64,000 nt of DNA, from the NCBI RefSeq assembly GCF_012276985.1, contig NZ_JAAXMM010000007.1, forward strand, positions 124,001-188,000, written 5' to 3'. The DNA comes from Agrobacterium sp. a22-2. GTDB lineage: Bacteria; Pseudomonadota; Alphaproteobacteria; Rhizobiales; Rhizobiaceae. The notes under the pieces are model-generated. The model was not told the origin of the DNA, did not search any database, and saw only the letters and a program-made list of their open reading frames with translations. Below, in pieces: positions 1 to 11,091 of this stretch (positions are counted from its first letter, which is position 1; each line of letters starts with the position of its first letter). The translations under genes were made by a program, and so were the position numbers.

Positions 1-1427
1 CCGTCCGGCGTCAGCTTCATCACGCAGCGTTCGGTGACATAGGTGATATCCTGGCCCTGGGCGACGGCGCGCTTGCCGGAGAAGGTGACATGTTCGACTG
101 ATTTGACCAGCTTCTTCAGCTTGCCCTCCTTGTCGATGACCAGCCGTCCACCTTCGACGGAAAGTTTCGCGCCGGCATTGAACATGCCGGAAAAGACGAT
201 TTTCCTGGCGCGCGCAGTGATATCGACGAAACCACCAGCGCCGGCCGTCACATGCGGGCGGAAGGAGAGTTTGGAGACATTGACAGAGCCCTCGCGGTCG
301 ATTTCCAGGAAGGACAGCAGCGAGGCATCGAAACCGCCGCCCTGAAAATAGGTGAACTGATAGGGCGACGGCATATAGGCATCGGCATTCGACGCGCAGC
401 CGAAGGCAAAGTCGAGCAGCGGCACGCCGCCGACGGCGCCCTGTTCGATGACCCAGGTGACGGCGCCGTGCAGGCCCTCCTCCAGCAAGATCCGCGGCAC
501 ATTGGCCGAAATGCCGAAGCCGAGATTGACGCAGCTTCCCGCCTCCAGCTCTTGCGCCACGCGCCGCGCAATGACCTTCTGGATGTTGAAGTCCGGCAGG
601 GTGAAACTGTCGAGCGGCCGAAAAATCTCGCCGGAAATCGCCGGATCGTAAAGCGTCTGAGTGGTCTGCTTCTGATCCGGGTCGACGACGATGTAATCGA
701 CCAGCATGCCAGGAACCCGCACGTCGTGGGGCTTCAGCGAGCCATCCTTGGTGATGCGCTTGACCTGCGCAATGACGATGCCGCCATTGTTGCGGGCGGC
801 GAGCGCTTGGTCGAGGCCACCAAGATAAGCGCCTTCGTGCTCATAGGTGAGATTGCCGCGCTCGTCGGCGGTGGTGGCGCGGATGATCGCGACATCTGGC
901 ACGATGGCGGGGAAGAACAGCCAGTCTTCGCCACGGAAGCGGATCTTTTCGACAACCCGCTCACGGCGCGCTGCCTCATTCATCGCGCAGCCCTCACGGT
1001 CCGGATCGACGAAGGTGTCGAGGCCGACCTTGGTGATGACGCCCGGACGCTTGGCCGCCGCTTCGCGATGCATGTCGAACAGGATGCCCGAGGGAATGTT
1101 GTAGGCCGGGATTTCCTCATTACCGATCATCTGCCAGATCAGCGGTGGCTCGGATGTCGAAGGGCCCGACGGATAGGAGCCGCCGAGGATCTTCTTGAGC
1201 AGGCCCTTGCGGGCAATATGGTCGATGCCCTTGATGCCGCTCATGTCGCCGGCGGCAATCGGGTGCAGCGTCGTCAGGTCGCACGGATGACCGGTCGCCT
1301 CGAAATGCTCGCCGAGCGATTTCAGCATCAGGTCCGGGCAGCCAAGGCCGCTCGACGAGGATACCGAGACGATCGCCCCGTCGGGGATCAGGCCTGCCGC
1401 TTCGGAAAAGGAGATGTGCTTGCTCAT
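1..1427 (-). CDS. Acyl-CoA:acetate/3-ketoacid CoA transferase family protein (3' end beyond window)
   Basis: Predicted to move CoA between a short-chain acyl- or 3-oxoacyl-CoA and a free acid. About 475 residues are visible from an ATG at 1427, with a glycine-rich, Ser-rich stretch near the N-terminus and, in the second half, a VIEQGAVGG segment where YdiF-type fused transferases carry the catalytic Glu. Both CoA-transferase halves sit in one chain, so this is the long fused form; the missing C-terminus should be short. The start lies 5 bp past the stop of the oxidoreductase, so the two are almost surely co-transcribed. The substrate cannot be told from sequence; whatever follows beyond base 1 may settle it. 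Confidence 0.85.
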   Translation of the reverse strand, partial: MSKHISFSEAAGLIPDGAIVSVSSSSGLGCPDLMLKSLGEHFEATGHPCDLTTLHPIAAGDMSGIKGIDHIARKGLLKKILGGSYPSGPSTSEPPLIWQMIGNEEIPAYNIPSGILFDMHREAAAKRPGVITKVGLDTFVDPDREGCAMNEAARRERVVEKIRFRGEDWLFFPAIVPDVAIIRATTADERGNLTYEHEGAYLGGLDQALAARNNGGIVIAQVKRITKDGSLKPHDVRVPGMLVDYIVVDPDQKQTTQTLYDPAISGEIFRPLDSFTLPDFNIQKVIARRVAQELEAGSCVNLGFGISANVPRILLEEGLHGAVTWVIEQGAVGGVPLLDFAFGCASNADAYMPSPYQFTYFQGGGFDASLLSFLEIDREGSVNVSKLSFRPHVTAGAGGFVDITARARKIVFSGMFNAGAKLSVEGGRLVIDKEGKLKKLVKSVEHVTFSGKRAVAQGQDITYVTERCVMKLTPD

Positions 1428-1432
1428 GGGTA

Positions 1433-3563
<2,131 letters not shown>

Positions 3564-3596
3564 CATCGCCTCCCGGTTTGTTATTGCGATCGTTTT

Positions 3597-3615
3597 AATT
3601 GGATCGATCCAAATT
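3597..3615. promoter_or_regulatory. Candidate LacI-family operator O1
   Basis: Bases 3599-3612 read TTGGATCGATCCAA, a perfect palindrome with a central CG as in LacI/PurR-family operators, flanked by AA and AATT. It sits just upstream of the regulator's start. A second copy with the same centre and flanks is at 3791-3810. The assignment to this regulator is inferred from position. Confidence 0.7.
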
Positions 3616-3790
3616 TGTCAAGCGAGAGATGGTTGTGTTTTTGAGAAACTCCGTCGAAGCGAACTGAACGATCTCATGTGCGCCGCACAATAGCTTGATA
3701 TTTTGCATTATTCTGCGTCAATTTCGCGAACCATACGAATTCTGTCATCAGGACCGCGCCCTGCGGTTCATCCCCGTGCTCGCCTCTTGA

Positions 3791-3810
3791 AATTTGGAAC
3801 GATCTAAATT
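3791..3810. promoter_or_regulatory. Candidate LacI-family operator O2
   Basis: The sequence AATTTGGAACGATCTAAATT matches O1 at most positions around the same CG centre (TTGGAACGATCTAA against TTGGATCGATCCAA). It ends 34 bp before the ATG of the DUF993 gene, where a repressor would block transcription. The two centres are 195 bp apart. Confidence 0.65.
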
Positions 3811-3844
3811 ATGCCATTCCTCCATCTGGGAGGAGGATATCAGA

Positions 3845-5008
3845 ATGAGTGCCAGCATCACCTTGCCGAAAGCGGATGGAACGATCGAGGATTATAAGCT
3901 CGTGGGCACGCCCACGGCGCGACCGTCGTCGCCGCCAACCTTCAACCGCATCGCCTATGCGGCCGCCCATGTGGTGTCCGATCCCTTGCGCGACAGCGAT
4001 CCGTGGAACCGACCGGCCATCGACTGGGAACGCACAATCGCCTTCCGGCATCATCTCTGGAGCCTGGGTTTCCGCATCGCCGAGGCGATGGACACGGCGC
4101 AGCGCGGCATGGGGCTGGACTGGGCGGGTGCCCAGGAGCTGATCCGCCGGTCGCTGGCCGATGCCCGCGACGTGCCCGGAGCGGACCTTGCCTGCGGGGC
4201 CGGCACAGACCATCTGGTGTTAGGCGACGTCCGCTCGCTCGACGACGTGATCCGCGCCTATGAGACGCAGCTTGAATTCGTCGAGAAACACGGCGGCCGC
4301 GCCATCATGATGGCAAGTCGGGCGCTGGCCCGCGTCGCCACCTCGCCGAAGGACTATTTCACCGTCTACAAGCGCATCCTGTCCCAGGCCAAGGACAAGG
4401 TGATCCTGCACTGGCTGGGCGACATGTTCGATTCGCAGCTGGCGGGCTATTGGGGTGCCGGGACGTTCGAGCCGGCGCTTGACTCCGTTCTGGCGATCAT
4501 CACGGACAATGCCGACAAGGTGGAGGGCATCAAGATATCGCTGCTCGACAATGCCAAGGAACTGGCGCTGCGCAAGCGCCTGCCGGACGGCGTTGCCTGC
4601 TATACCGGCGACGATTTCAACTATGCGGAGCTGATCGAAGATCACGGCGACGGCTACAGCCACGCCCTGCTCGGCATATTCGATGCAGTGGGACCGCAGG
4701 CATCAAAAGCGCTGGCCGCTCTTGCCGAGGGCAATAGCGATCTGTTCCGTTCGGTGATTGCCCCGACCGTGCCGCTGTCGCGCAAGATCTTCGAGGCGCC
4801 GACACAATATTACAAGGCGGGGGTGGTGTTCCTGGCCTGGTTGAACGGCCATCAGGACCATTTCACCATGCCGGCCGGCGTGCAATCGGCGCGCGGCATC
4901 CTGCATTATGCCGATGTGTTCCGGCTGGCCGACCAGGCCAATGTGCTGGACAATCCAGACCTGGCGATCGGTCGCATGCGCGGCCTGACTTCGGTCTATA
5001 CCGGCTGA
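3845..5008 (+). CDS. DUF993 family protein (dihydrodipicolinate-synthase-like TIM barrel)
   Basis: A 387-residue protein of the DUF993 family, of no established reaction known to me. Two features recall class I aldolases of the DapA type: a GAGTD segment at residues 118-122, like the GTTGE loop, and a GIK motif ending at Lys230, where DapA-like enzymes form a Schiff base. A retro-aldol or dehydratase reaction on a keto-acid or keto-sugar is therefore plausible, but this is inference. The ATG at 3845 follows GGGAGGAGG; the upstream in-frame start at 3794 would lie inside operator O2. It is divergent from the LacI/oxidoreductase/CoA-transferase unit and probably shares its regulation. A strong terminator follows. 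Confidence 0.8.
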   Translation: MSASITLPKADGTIEDYKLVGTPTARPSSPPTFNRIAYAAAHVVSDPLRDSDPWNRPAIDWERTIAFRHHLWSLGFRIAEAMDTAQRGMGLDWAGAQELIRRSLADARDVPGADLACGAGTDHLVLGDVRSLDDVIRAYETQLEFVEKHGGRAIMMASRALARVATSPKDYFTVYKRILSQAKDKVILHWLGDMFDSQLAGYWGAGTFEPALDSVLAIITDNADKVEGIKISLLDNAKELALRKRLPDGVACYTGDDFNYAELIEDHGDGYSHALLGIFDAVGPQASKALAALAEGNSDLFRSVIAPTVPLSRKIFEAPTQYYKAGVVFLAWLNGHQDHFTMPAGVQSARGILHYADVFRLADQANVLDNPDLAIGRMRGLTSVYTG

Positions 5009-5033
5009 ACTCAGCCTTTCGCTCCCTATTGAA

Positions 5034-5069
5034 AAGGCGCCCGGGATTGCCCGGGCGCCTTCTTTTTAT
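5034..5069. terminator. Rho-independent terminator, probably bidirectional
   Basis: A perfect 12-bp stem (5034-5045 with 5050-5061) and a 4-nt ATTG loop are followed by CTTTTT on the plus strand. The A-rich left flank gives a shorter T run on the minus strand, so it may end both the DUF993 transcript and the converging glp operon, whose last stop codon is at 5083. Confidence 0.9.
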
Positions 5070-5082
5070 CCGGCAGGACCTA

Positions 5083-6801
5083 TTACTGCCAGCTCTTGAC
5101 GAGCTCGTCGTAATTGATCGTGACCGGCTTTTCCTTCTCGTTCTCGACCTTCAACTGCGGCGCCAGATTGCCGGCCTTGACGGCTTCGGCATTCCAGTAG
5201 GCCAGATCGTGTTCTTCGGCGAGTTTCGGGCCGATATCGCCCTGCACGCCAGCGCGTTCCAGGCGCTGCAGCACCTTTTCCTGTTCGGCGCACAGCGAAT
5301 CCATGGCTTCCTGGGCTGATTTTGCCCCGGAGGATGCATCGCCGATCGCCTGCCACCACAGCTGAGCCAGCTTCGGATAGTCAGGAACGTTGGTGCCGGT
5401 CGGCGACCATTGCACGCGGGCCGGCGAGCGGTAGAACTCGATCAGACCGCCCAGTTCCGGCGCCCGCTTGGTGAAGCTTTCGTGCCGGATCGAGGATTCC
5501 CGGATGAGCGTCAGGCCGACATGGCTCTTCTTCACGTCCACGGTCTTCGAGGTGACGAACTGCGCGTAAAGCCAGGCGGCCTTGGCGCGATCGTCCGGTG
5601 TCGACTTCATCAGCGTCCAGGACCCGACGTCCTGATAGCCGAGCTTCATGCCGTCCTTCCAGTAGACGCCATGCGGGCTTGGCGCCATGCGCCATTTCGG
5701 CGTGCCATCCTCGTTGACGACAGGCAGACCCTTCTTGACCGCGTCAGCGGTAAAGGCGGTGTACCAGAACATCTGCTGGGCGATCTGTCCCTGCGCCGGC
5801 ACGGGGCCGCTTTCGGAGAAGGTCATGCCCTGCGCTTCCGGCGGAGCGTAAGCCTTCAGCCAATCGAGATATTTCTGGATGGCATAGACCGAGGCCGGGC
5901 CATTGGTGTCGCCGCCGCGGGCGACGCAGGAGCCGACCGGCTGCGACTTTTCGTTGACCTTGATGCCCCATTCGTCGACCGGCAGACCGTTCGGCAGGCC
6001 CTTGTCGCCATTGCCGGCCATCGACAGCCAGGCATCAGTGAAGCGCCAGCCAAGCGAGGGGTCCTTCTTGCCGTAGTCCATGTGACCATAGACTTTCTTG
6101 CCGTCGATCTCGCGGCCAGTGAAGAACTCCGCGATATCCTCATAGGCCGACCAGTTGACCGGAACGCCGAGGTCGTAGCCGTATTTTGCCTTGAAGTCCG
6201 CCTTGTTCTTCTCGTCGTTGAACCAGTCATACCGGAACCAGTAGAGGTTGGCGAACTGCTGGTCGGGAAGCTGATAGAGCTTGCCGTCCGGTGCCGTGGT
6301 GAACTTGGTACCGACGAAATCGGCAAGGTCCAGGCCGGGATTGGTGACGTCCTTGCCTTCGTTGGCCATCCAGTCGGTCAGGTTGCGCACCTGCTGGTAG
6401 CGCCAATGGGTGCCGATCAGGTCGCTGTCGTTGACGAAGGCATCGTAGATGTTCTCGCCGGACTGCATCTGCGTCTGCAGCTTTTCGACCACATCGCCTT
6501 CGCCGATCAGGTCATGGGTGATCTTGATGCCGGTGATGTCGGTGAAGGCCTTGGCAAGCGTCTTCGACTCATATTCGTGCGTGGTGATGGTTTCCGAGAC
6601 CACCTTGATGTCCATGCCGGCAAAAGGCTTGGCCGCATCGATGAACCACTGCATTTCCTTTTCCTGCTCGGCACGCGACAGCGACGAAAGATCGCCGATT
6701 TCCGTGTCGAGGAAAGTCTTGGCTTCATCCATGCCGGCATAGGCTACACCGGTGAATGCCAGCAGAATGCCTGCTGTTGTCGTCAGAAGTTGCCTTCGCA
6801 T
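5083..6801 (-). CDS. glpV: Glycerol ABC transporter, periplasmic substrate-binding protein GlpV
   Basis: A 572-residue extracellular solute-binding protein of the large glycerol-type family. It starts at ATG 6801 after GGGAGG with a Sec signal peptide (MRRQLLTTTAGILLAFTGVAYAG), and mature residues resemble family 1 sugar-binding proteins but longer. It is the last gene of a unit that matches, gene for gene, the glpRDSTPQUV glycerol operon described in Rhizobium leguminosarum; the assignment to glycerol rests on this order plus glpD and glpR. An upstream in-frame ATG (6867) would precede the signal peptide and is rejected. Confidence 0.9.
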   Translation of the reverse strand: MRRQLLTTTAGILLAFTGVAYAGMDEAKTFLDTEIGDLSSLSRAEQEKEMQWFIDAAKPFAGMDIKVVSETITTHEYESKTLAKAFTDITGIKITHDLIGEGDVVEKLQTQMQSGENIYDAFVNDSDLIGTHWRYQQVRNLTDWMANEGKDVTNPGLDLADFVGTKFTTAPDGKLYQLPDQQFANLYWFRYDWFNDEKNKADFKAKYGYDLGVPVNWSAYEDIAEFFTGREIDGKKVYGHMDYGKKDPSLGWRFTDAWLSMAGNGDKGLPNGLPVDEWGIKVNEKSQPVGSCVARGGDTNGPASVYAIQKYLDWLKAYAPPEAQGMTFSESGPVPAQGQIAQQMFWYTAFTADAVKKGLPVVNEDGTPKWRMAPSPHGVYWKDGMKLGYQDVGSWTLMKSTPDDRAKAAWLYAQFVTSKTVDVKKSHVGLTLIRESSIRHESFTKRAPELGGLIEFYRSPARVQWSPTGTNVPDYPKLAQLWWQAIGDASSGAKSAQEAMDSLCAEQEKVLQRLERAGVQGDIGPKLAEEHDLAYWNAEAVKAGNLAPQLKVENEKEKPVTINYDELVKSWQ

Positions 6802-6882
6802 GATAATCCTCCCAAAGGTTTGCGATTGCATTTCAAACAGTCCGGACGGCCGCTGATTTCCGGCCACCCGTCTTGGCTTGCC

Positions 6883-7164
6883 CTAGACGAAGCGGAAAAC
6901 GCCGATCGCGTAGACCACCGACAGGGCCAGAGCCCACCACAGGCTGGGGCCTCCCAGGCCCAACCATGCGAGATGAATGAAGGCCGAGCCGAGCAGCGAC
7001 ACGAAGAGCCGGTCGCCGCGGGTCGTCTCAAAGCGCAGGATGCCAACCCGCGGATTTCCGCCGGGCGACATATATTCCCAAACCGCCATGCCGATCAGCA
7101 GAGCGAGGATGGTGACGAAGAACAGGGCCGTCGGTAGTGTCCAGGCCATCCAGGAAAAATTCAT
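6883..7164 (-). CDS. glpU: GlpU, small inner-membrane protein of the glycerol ABC transporter (DUF2160)
   Basis: A 93-residue protein with three hydrophobic segments, roughly residues 5-26, 52-70 and 73-92, and a short charged loop between the first two. It belongs to the DUF2160 membrane proteins found next to this type of glycerol transporter; its exact role is not known. The ATG at 7164 follows GGGAGG. It lies 12 bp after glpQ and 81 bp before glpV, within the operon. Confidence 0.85.
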   Translation of the reverse strand: MNFSWMAWTLPTALFFVTILALLIGMAVWEYMSPGGNPRVGILRFETTRGDRLFVSLLGSAFIHLAWLGLGGPSLWWALALSVVYAIGVFRFV

Positions 7165-7176
7165 GACGGTCCTCCC

Positions 7177-7994
<818 letters not shown>

Positions 7995-7995
<1 letters not shown>

Positions 7996-8882
7996 CAGTC
8001 TTTCCTCGCTGCATTGCTATCGGCAGCGTCGCTGCTGGTCATGACGGTGTAGAAGATCCATGACAGGGCCAGGATGATCAGGAAGTAGATGATCGACATG
8101 GCGGCCGCCGGACCCAGATCGAACTGTCCGACCGCCATCTTGACCAGGTCGATCGACAGGAAGGTGGTGGAATTGCCCGGGCCGCCGCCGGTGACGACGA
8201 AGGGCTCGGTATAGATCATAAAACTGTCCATAAAGCGCAGCAGCACGGCGATCAGCAGCACGCGCTTCATCTTCGGCAGCTGGATATAGCGGAACACGGA
8301 GAACCGCGAGGCGCCGTCGATCTTGGCGGCCTGGTAATAGGCATCCGGGATCGACACGAGGCCGGCATAGCAGAGCAGCACGACAAGGCTGGTCCAGTGC
8401 CAGACATCCATGACGATGACCGTGACCCAGGCATCGACCGGATCCTGCGTATAGTTGTAGTCGATGCCAAGAACTGTGAGGTAATGGCCGAGAAAGCCGA
8501 TGTCGACGCGGCCGAAGACCTGCCAGATGGTGCCGACGACGTTCCAGGGGATCAGCAGCGGCAGGGCCATCAGCACCAGGCAGACCGGCACGCCGAGCCC
8601 GGTTTTTGGCATGTTGAGCGCAATGAAGATGCCAAGCGGGATCTCGATTGCCAGGATAACCAGCGAGAAGATCAGGTTGCGGGTCAGCGCGTTCCAGAAC
8701 CGGTCGGAGGACAGCATTTCGACATACCAGTCGGTGCCGGCCCAGAAGAATTCGTTGTTGCCGAAGGTGTCCTGCACCGAATAGTTCACCACCGTCATCA
8801 GCGGAATGACAGCAGAGAAGGCGACCAGCACCAGCACGGGCAGCACCAGAAACCAGGCCTTGTTGTTCCAGGTCTTCTCCAT
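7995..8882 (-). CDS. glpP: Glycerol ABC transporter permease GlpP
   Basis: A 295-residue MalF-type permease with about six membrane helices. The EAA loop reads YYQAAKIDGASRFSVFRYIQLP near residue 200. The start at ATG 8882 (MEKTWNNKAWF) is preferred over an earlier in-frame start at 8921, which would run into glpT; it lies 4 bp after the glpT stop. It forms the heterodimeric channel with GlpQ. Confidence 0.9.
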
Positions 8883-8886
8883 CGGT

Positions 8887-9957
8887 TCAGCTCCCCATGT
8901 CCACGCGCCAGCTGTCGGCATAGATGCTGACGGCTGACGGATCGAAACTCAGGCGCGGATCGGCCGGGATCTCGTCATCCTCGCGGGCAACGATCGCCAT
9001 CGGGTAACCGGCAAACGAGGCACGGATGATCTTCTGCCGGCCGATATCCTCAACCTTGTCGATCGTTACCGGCATACCCTCGCGGCCGAGCCGTACGAAT
9101 TCCGGGCGAATGCCGAATTCTGTCTTGGCGCCAGCGGCAACGACCGGCGCACCGGACAGCGTAATCTGCTGGTCGCCGATCCGGGCCACAGTGCCGCTGA
9201 TTGCGACCGGCATGAGGTTCATGCCCGGCGAGCCGATGAAATAGCCGACGAATGTGTGCTTGGGCCGCTCGAACAGCTCGGCCGGCGTGCCGATCTGCAC
9301 GATCTGGCCGTCATACATCACCACGACCTTGTCGGCGAAGGTCAGGGCTTCCGTCTGGTCATGGGTGACATAGACCATGGTGAAGCCGAACTGGCGGTGC
9401 AATTGCTTGAGCTGCGTGCGCAGCACCCATTTCATGTGGGGATCGATGACCGTCAACGGCTCGTCGAACAGGATGGCGTTGACGTCGGAGCGCACCAGCC
9501 CGCGGCCAAGCGAAATCTTCTGCTTCTGATCGGCCGTCAGCCCCTGCGCCTTGCGCTTGGCCCAGGCTTCGAGATCGATCATCTTAAGGATTTCGCGGAC
9601 GCGGCGATCGACATCGGCCTCCGGAACGCGGCGATTGCGCAAGGGAAAGGCCAGGTTGTCATAGACCGACATGGTGTCGTAGACGACCGGGAACTGGAAA
9701 ACCTGGGCGATGTTGCGCGCTTCGGTCGACAGCTGCGTGACATCGGCGCCATCGAACAGGATCCGTCCTTCGGACGGATGGATGAGACCGGAAATGATGT
9801 TGAGCAGCGTGGTCTTGCCGCAGCCGGACGGTCCTAGCAGCGCATAGGCGCCGCCATCGGCCCATTCGTGATGCACTTCCTTGAGCGCATAGCTGCCGGC
9901 GGCAGCGGCCTTCGGACTATAGGCATGGCGGATATGATCGAGAGAAATGCGCGCCAT
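8887..9957 (-). CDS. glpT: Glycerol ABC transporter ATP-binding protein GlpT
   Basis: A 356-residue MalK-like ATPase. Walker A is GPSGCGKT at 42-49, the Q-loop lies in VFQFP, Walker B is AILFDE at 161-166 and the switch His is H199 in YVTHDQTEA. The ABC signature is degenerate: LTADQ at 140-144 instead of LSGGQ. A C-terminal TOBE-like regulatory domain follows. The partner GlpS has the opposite defect, so the pair should hold one normal and one impaired ATP site. The ATG at 9957 follows GGGGAG, and the glpS stop lies 5 bp upstream. Confidence 0.9.
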   Translation of the reverse strand: MARISLDHIRHAYSPKAAAAGSYALKEVHHEWADGGAYALLGPSGCGKTTLLNIISGLIHPSEGRILFDGADVTQLSTEARNIAQVFQFPVVYDTMSVYDNLAFPLRNRRVPEADVDRRVREILKMIDLEAWAKRKAQGLTADQKQKISLGRGLVRSDVNAILFDEPLTVIDPHMKWVLRTQLKQLHRQFGFTMVYVTHDQTEALTFADKVVVMYDGQIVQIGTPAELFERPKHTFVGYFIGSPGMNLMPVAISGTVARIGDQQITLSGAPVVAAGAKTEFGIRPEFVRLGREGMPVTIDKVEDIGRQKIIRASFAGYPMAIVAREDDEIPADPRLSFDPSAVSIYADSWRVDMGS

Positions 9958-9962
9958 GATCT

Positions 9963-11036
9963 TTACTCCCCTGCCCCGGTCAGCGCCCGGCCGGACGGAT
10001 CGAATGCCATGAGATGGCGGGTATCGAGATAGACATCGACCATGCGGTCGGGCTCGATATCGTGAATACCATGAGCGAGCATCACCCAGCGGGCACCGGC
10101 ATAATCGAGATGCACATAACTTTCCGATCCGGAAATCTCCGAGATCAGCGAGCGGGCCGACAGGCGCTGGGCCGTCGCATGCTCGGACGCCAGTGACAGA
10201 TGGTGCGGATGGAAGGCGACGGTCAACGGTCCGTCGGCAACGGCTTGCAAATGGGCCGGCACGACAAGCGACGGCTCGCCGGCCACCAGGAATTGCGATC
10301 CCGCCTTGGTGACGTCGATCGTATTCAGCGGCGGATCGGCAAAGGTGCGGGCCGTGACCAGATGTGCGGGCTTGCGATAGACCTCGATGGTCGGTCCGAA
10401 CTGCGTGATGCGCCCTTCGCTGAGGGTGGCGGTATTGCCGCCCAGCAGCAGCGCTTCCGAAGGCTCGGTGGTCGCATAGACGAAGATCGCGCCGGATTCG
10501 GCAAAGATCTTCGGCAGTTCCAGGCGCAGTTCTTCGCGCAGCTTGTAATCGAGATTGGCCAGCGGCTCGTCGAGCAGCACGAGGCTGGCATTCTTGACGA
10601 TGGCACGCGCCAGCGCCGTGCGCTGCTGCTGGCCGCCGGAGAGATTGAGCGGCGTGCGGTCGAGATAGGGCGTCAGCTTGAGAAGTTCGGCCGCCTTGCG
10701 CACCTCGCGGTCGATGGTGGCCTTGTCTGCTTTCTTGAGGCGCATCGGCGAGGCGATATTCTCGTAGACCGTCAGTCCGGGATAATTGATGAACTGCTGG
10801 TAGACCATGGCGATGCTGCGATCCTGCACGCGCAGGCCGGTCACATCCTTGCCGTCGAAATGGATCGAGCCGCTGGCGGGCTTGTCGAGCCCGGCCATCA
10901 GCCGCATCAGCGAGGTCTTGCCAGACAGTGTCGGGCCCAGCAGGACATTCAGCGTGCCTCGCTCAAGCACGAGATCGGTCGGGTGAATGTGGGTTTCCCC
11001 GCCCGCCATCTTCGATATGTTACGCAATTCCAGCAT
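9963..11036 (-). CDS. glpS: Glycerol ABC transporter ATP-binding protein GlpS
   Basis: A 357-residue MalK-like ATPase. Walker A is GPTLSGKT at 34-41, the signature is canonical LSGGQ at 132-136 and Walker B is LVLLDE at 152-157. The H-loop lacks its histidine: YATTEPSEA has Thr190 where MalK-type proteins have His. A C-terminal TOBE-like domain follows. It is predicted to form a heterodimer with GlpT under the GlpPQ permeases. The ATG at 11036 sits after a GAGG box; a longer frame to 11195 would overlap the end of glpD and is not supported by the family. Confidence 0.9.
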   Translation of the reverse strand: MLELRNISKMAGGETHIHPTDLVLERGTLNVLLGPTLSGKTSLMRLMAGLDKPASGSIHFDGKDVTGLRVQDRSIAMVYQQFINYPGLTVYENIASPMRLKKADKATIDREVRKAAELLKLTPYLDRTPLNLSGGQQQRTALARAIVKNASLVLLDEPLANLDYKLREELRLELPKIFAESGAIFVYATTEPSEALLLGGNTATLSEGRITQFGPTIEVYRKPAHLVTARTFADPPLNTIDVTKAGSQFLVAGEPSLVVPAHLQAVADGPLTVAFHPHHLSLASEHATAQRLSARSLISEISGSESYVHLDYAGARWVMLAHGIHDIEPDRMVDVYLDTRHLMAFDPSGRALTGAGE

Positions 11037-11091
11037 CGAGTCCTCGGGCCTCCCACCCTCGGGTCTAATCTTGCCAGCGGCAGCCTGCTTG

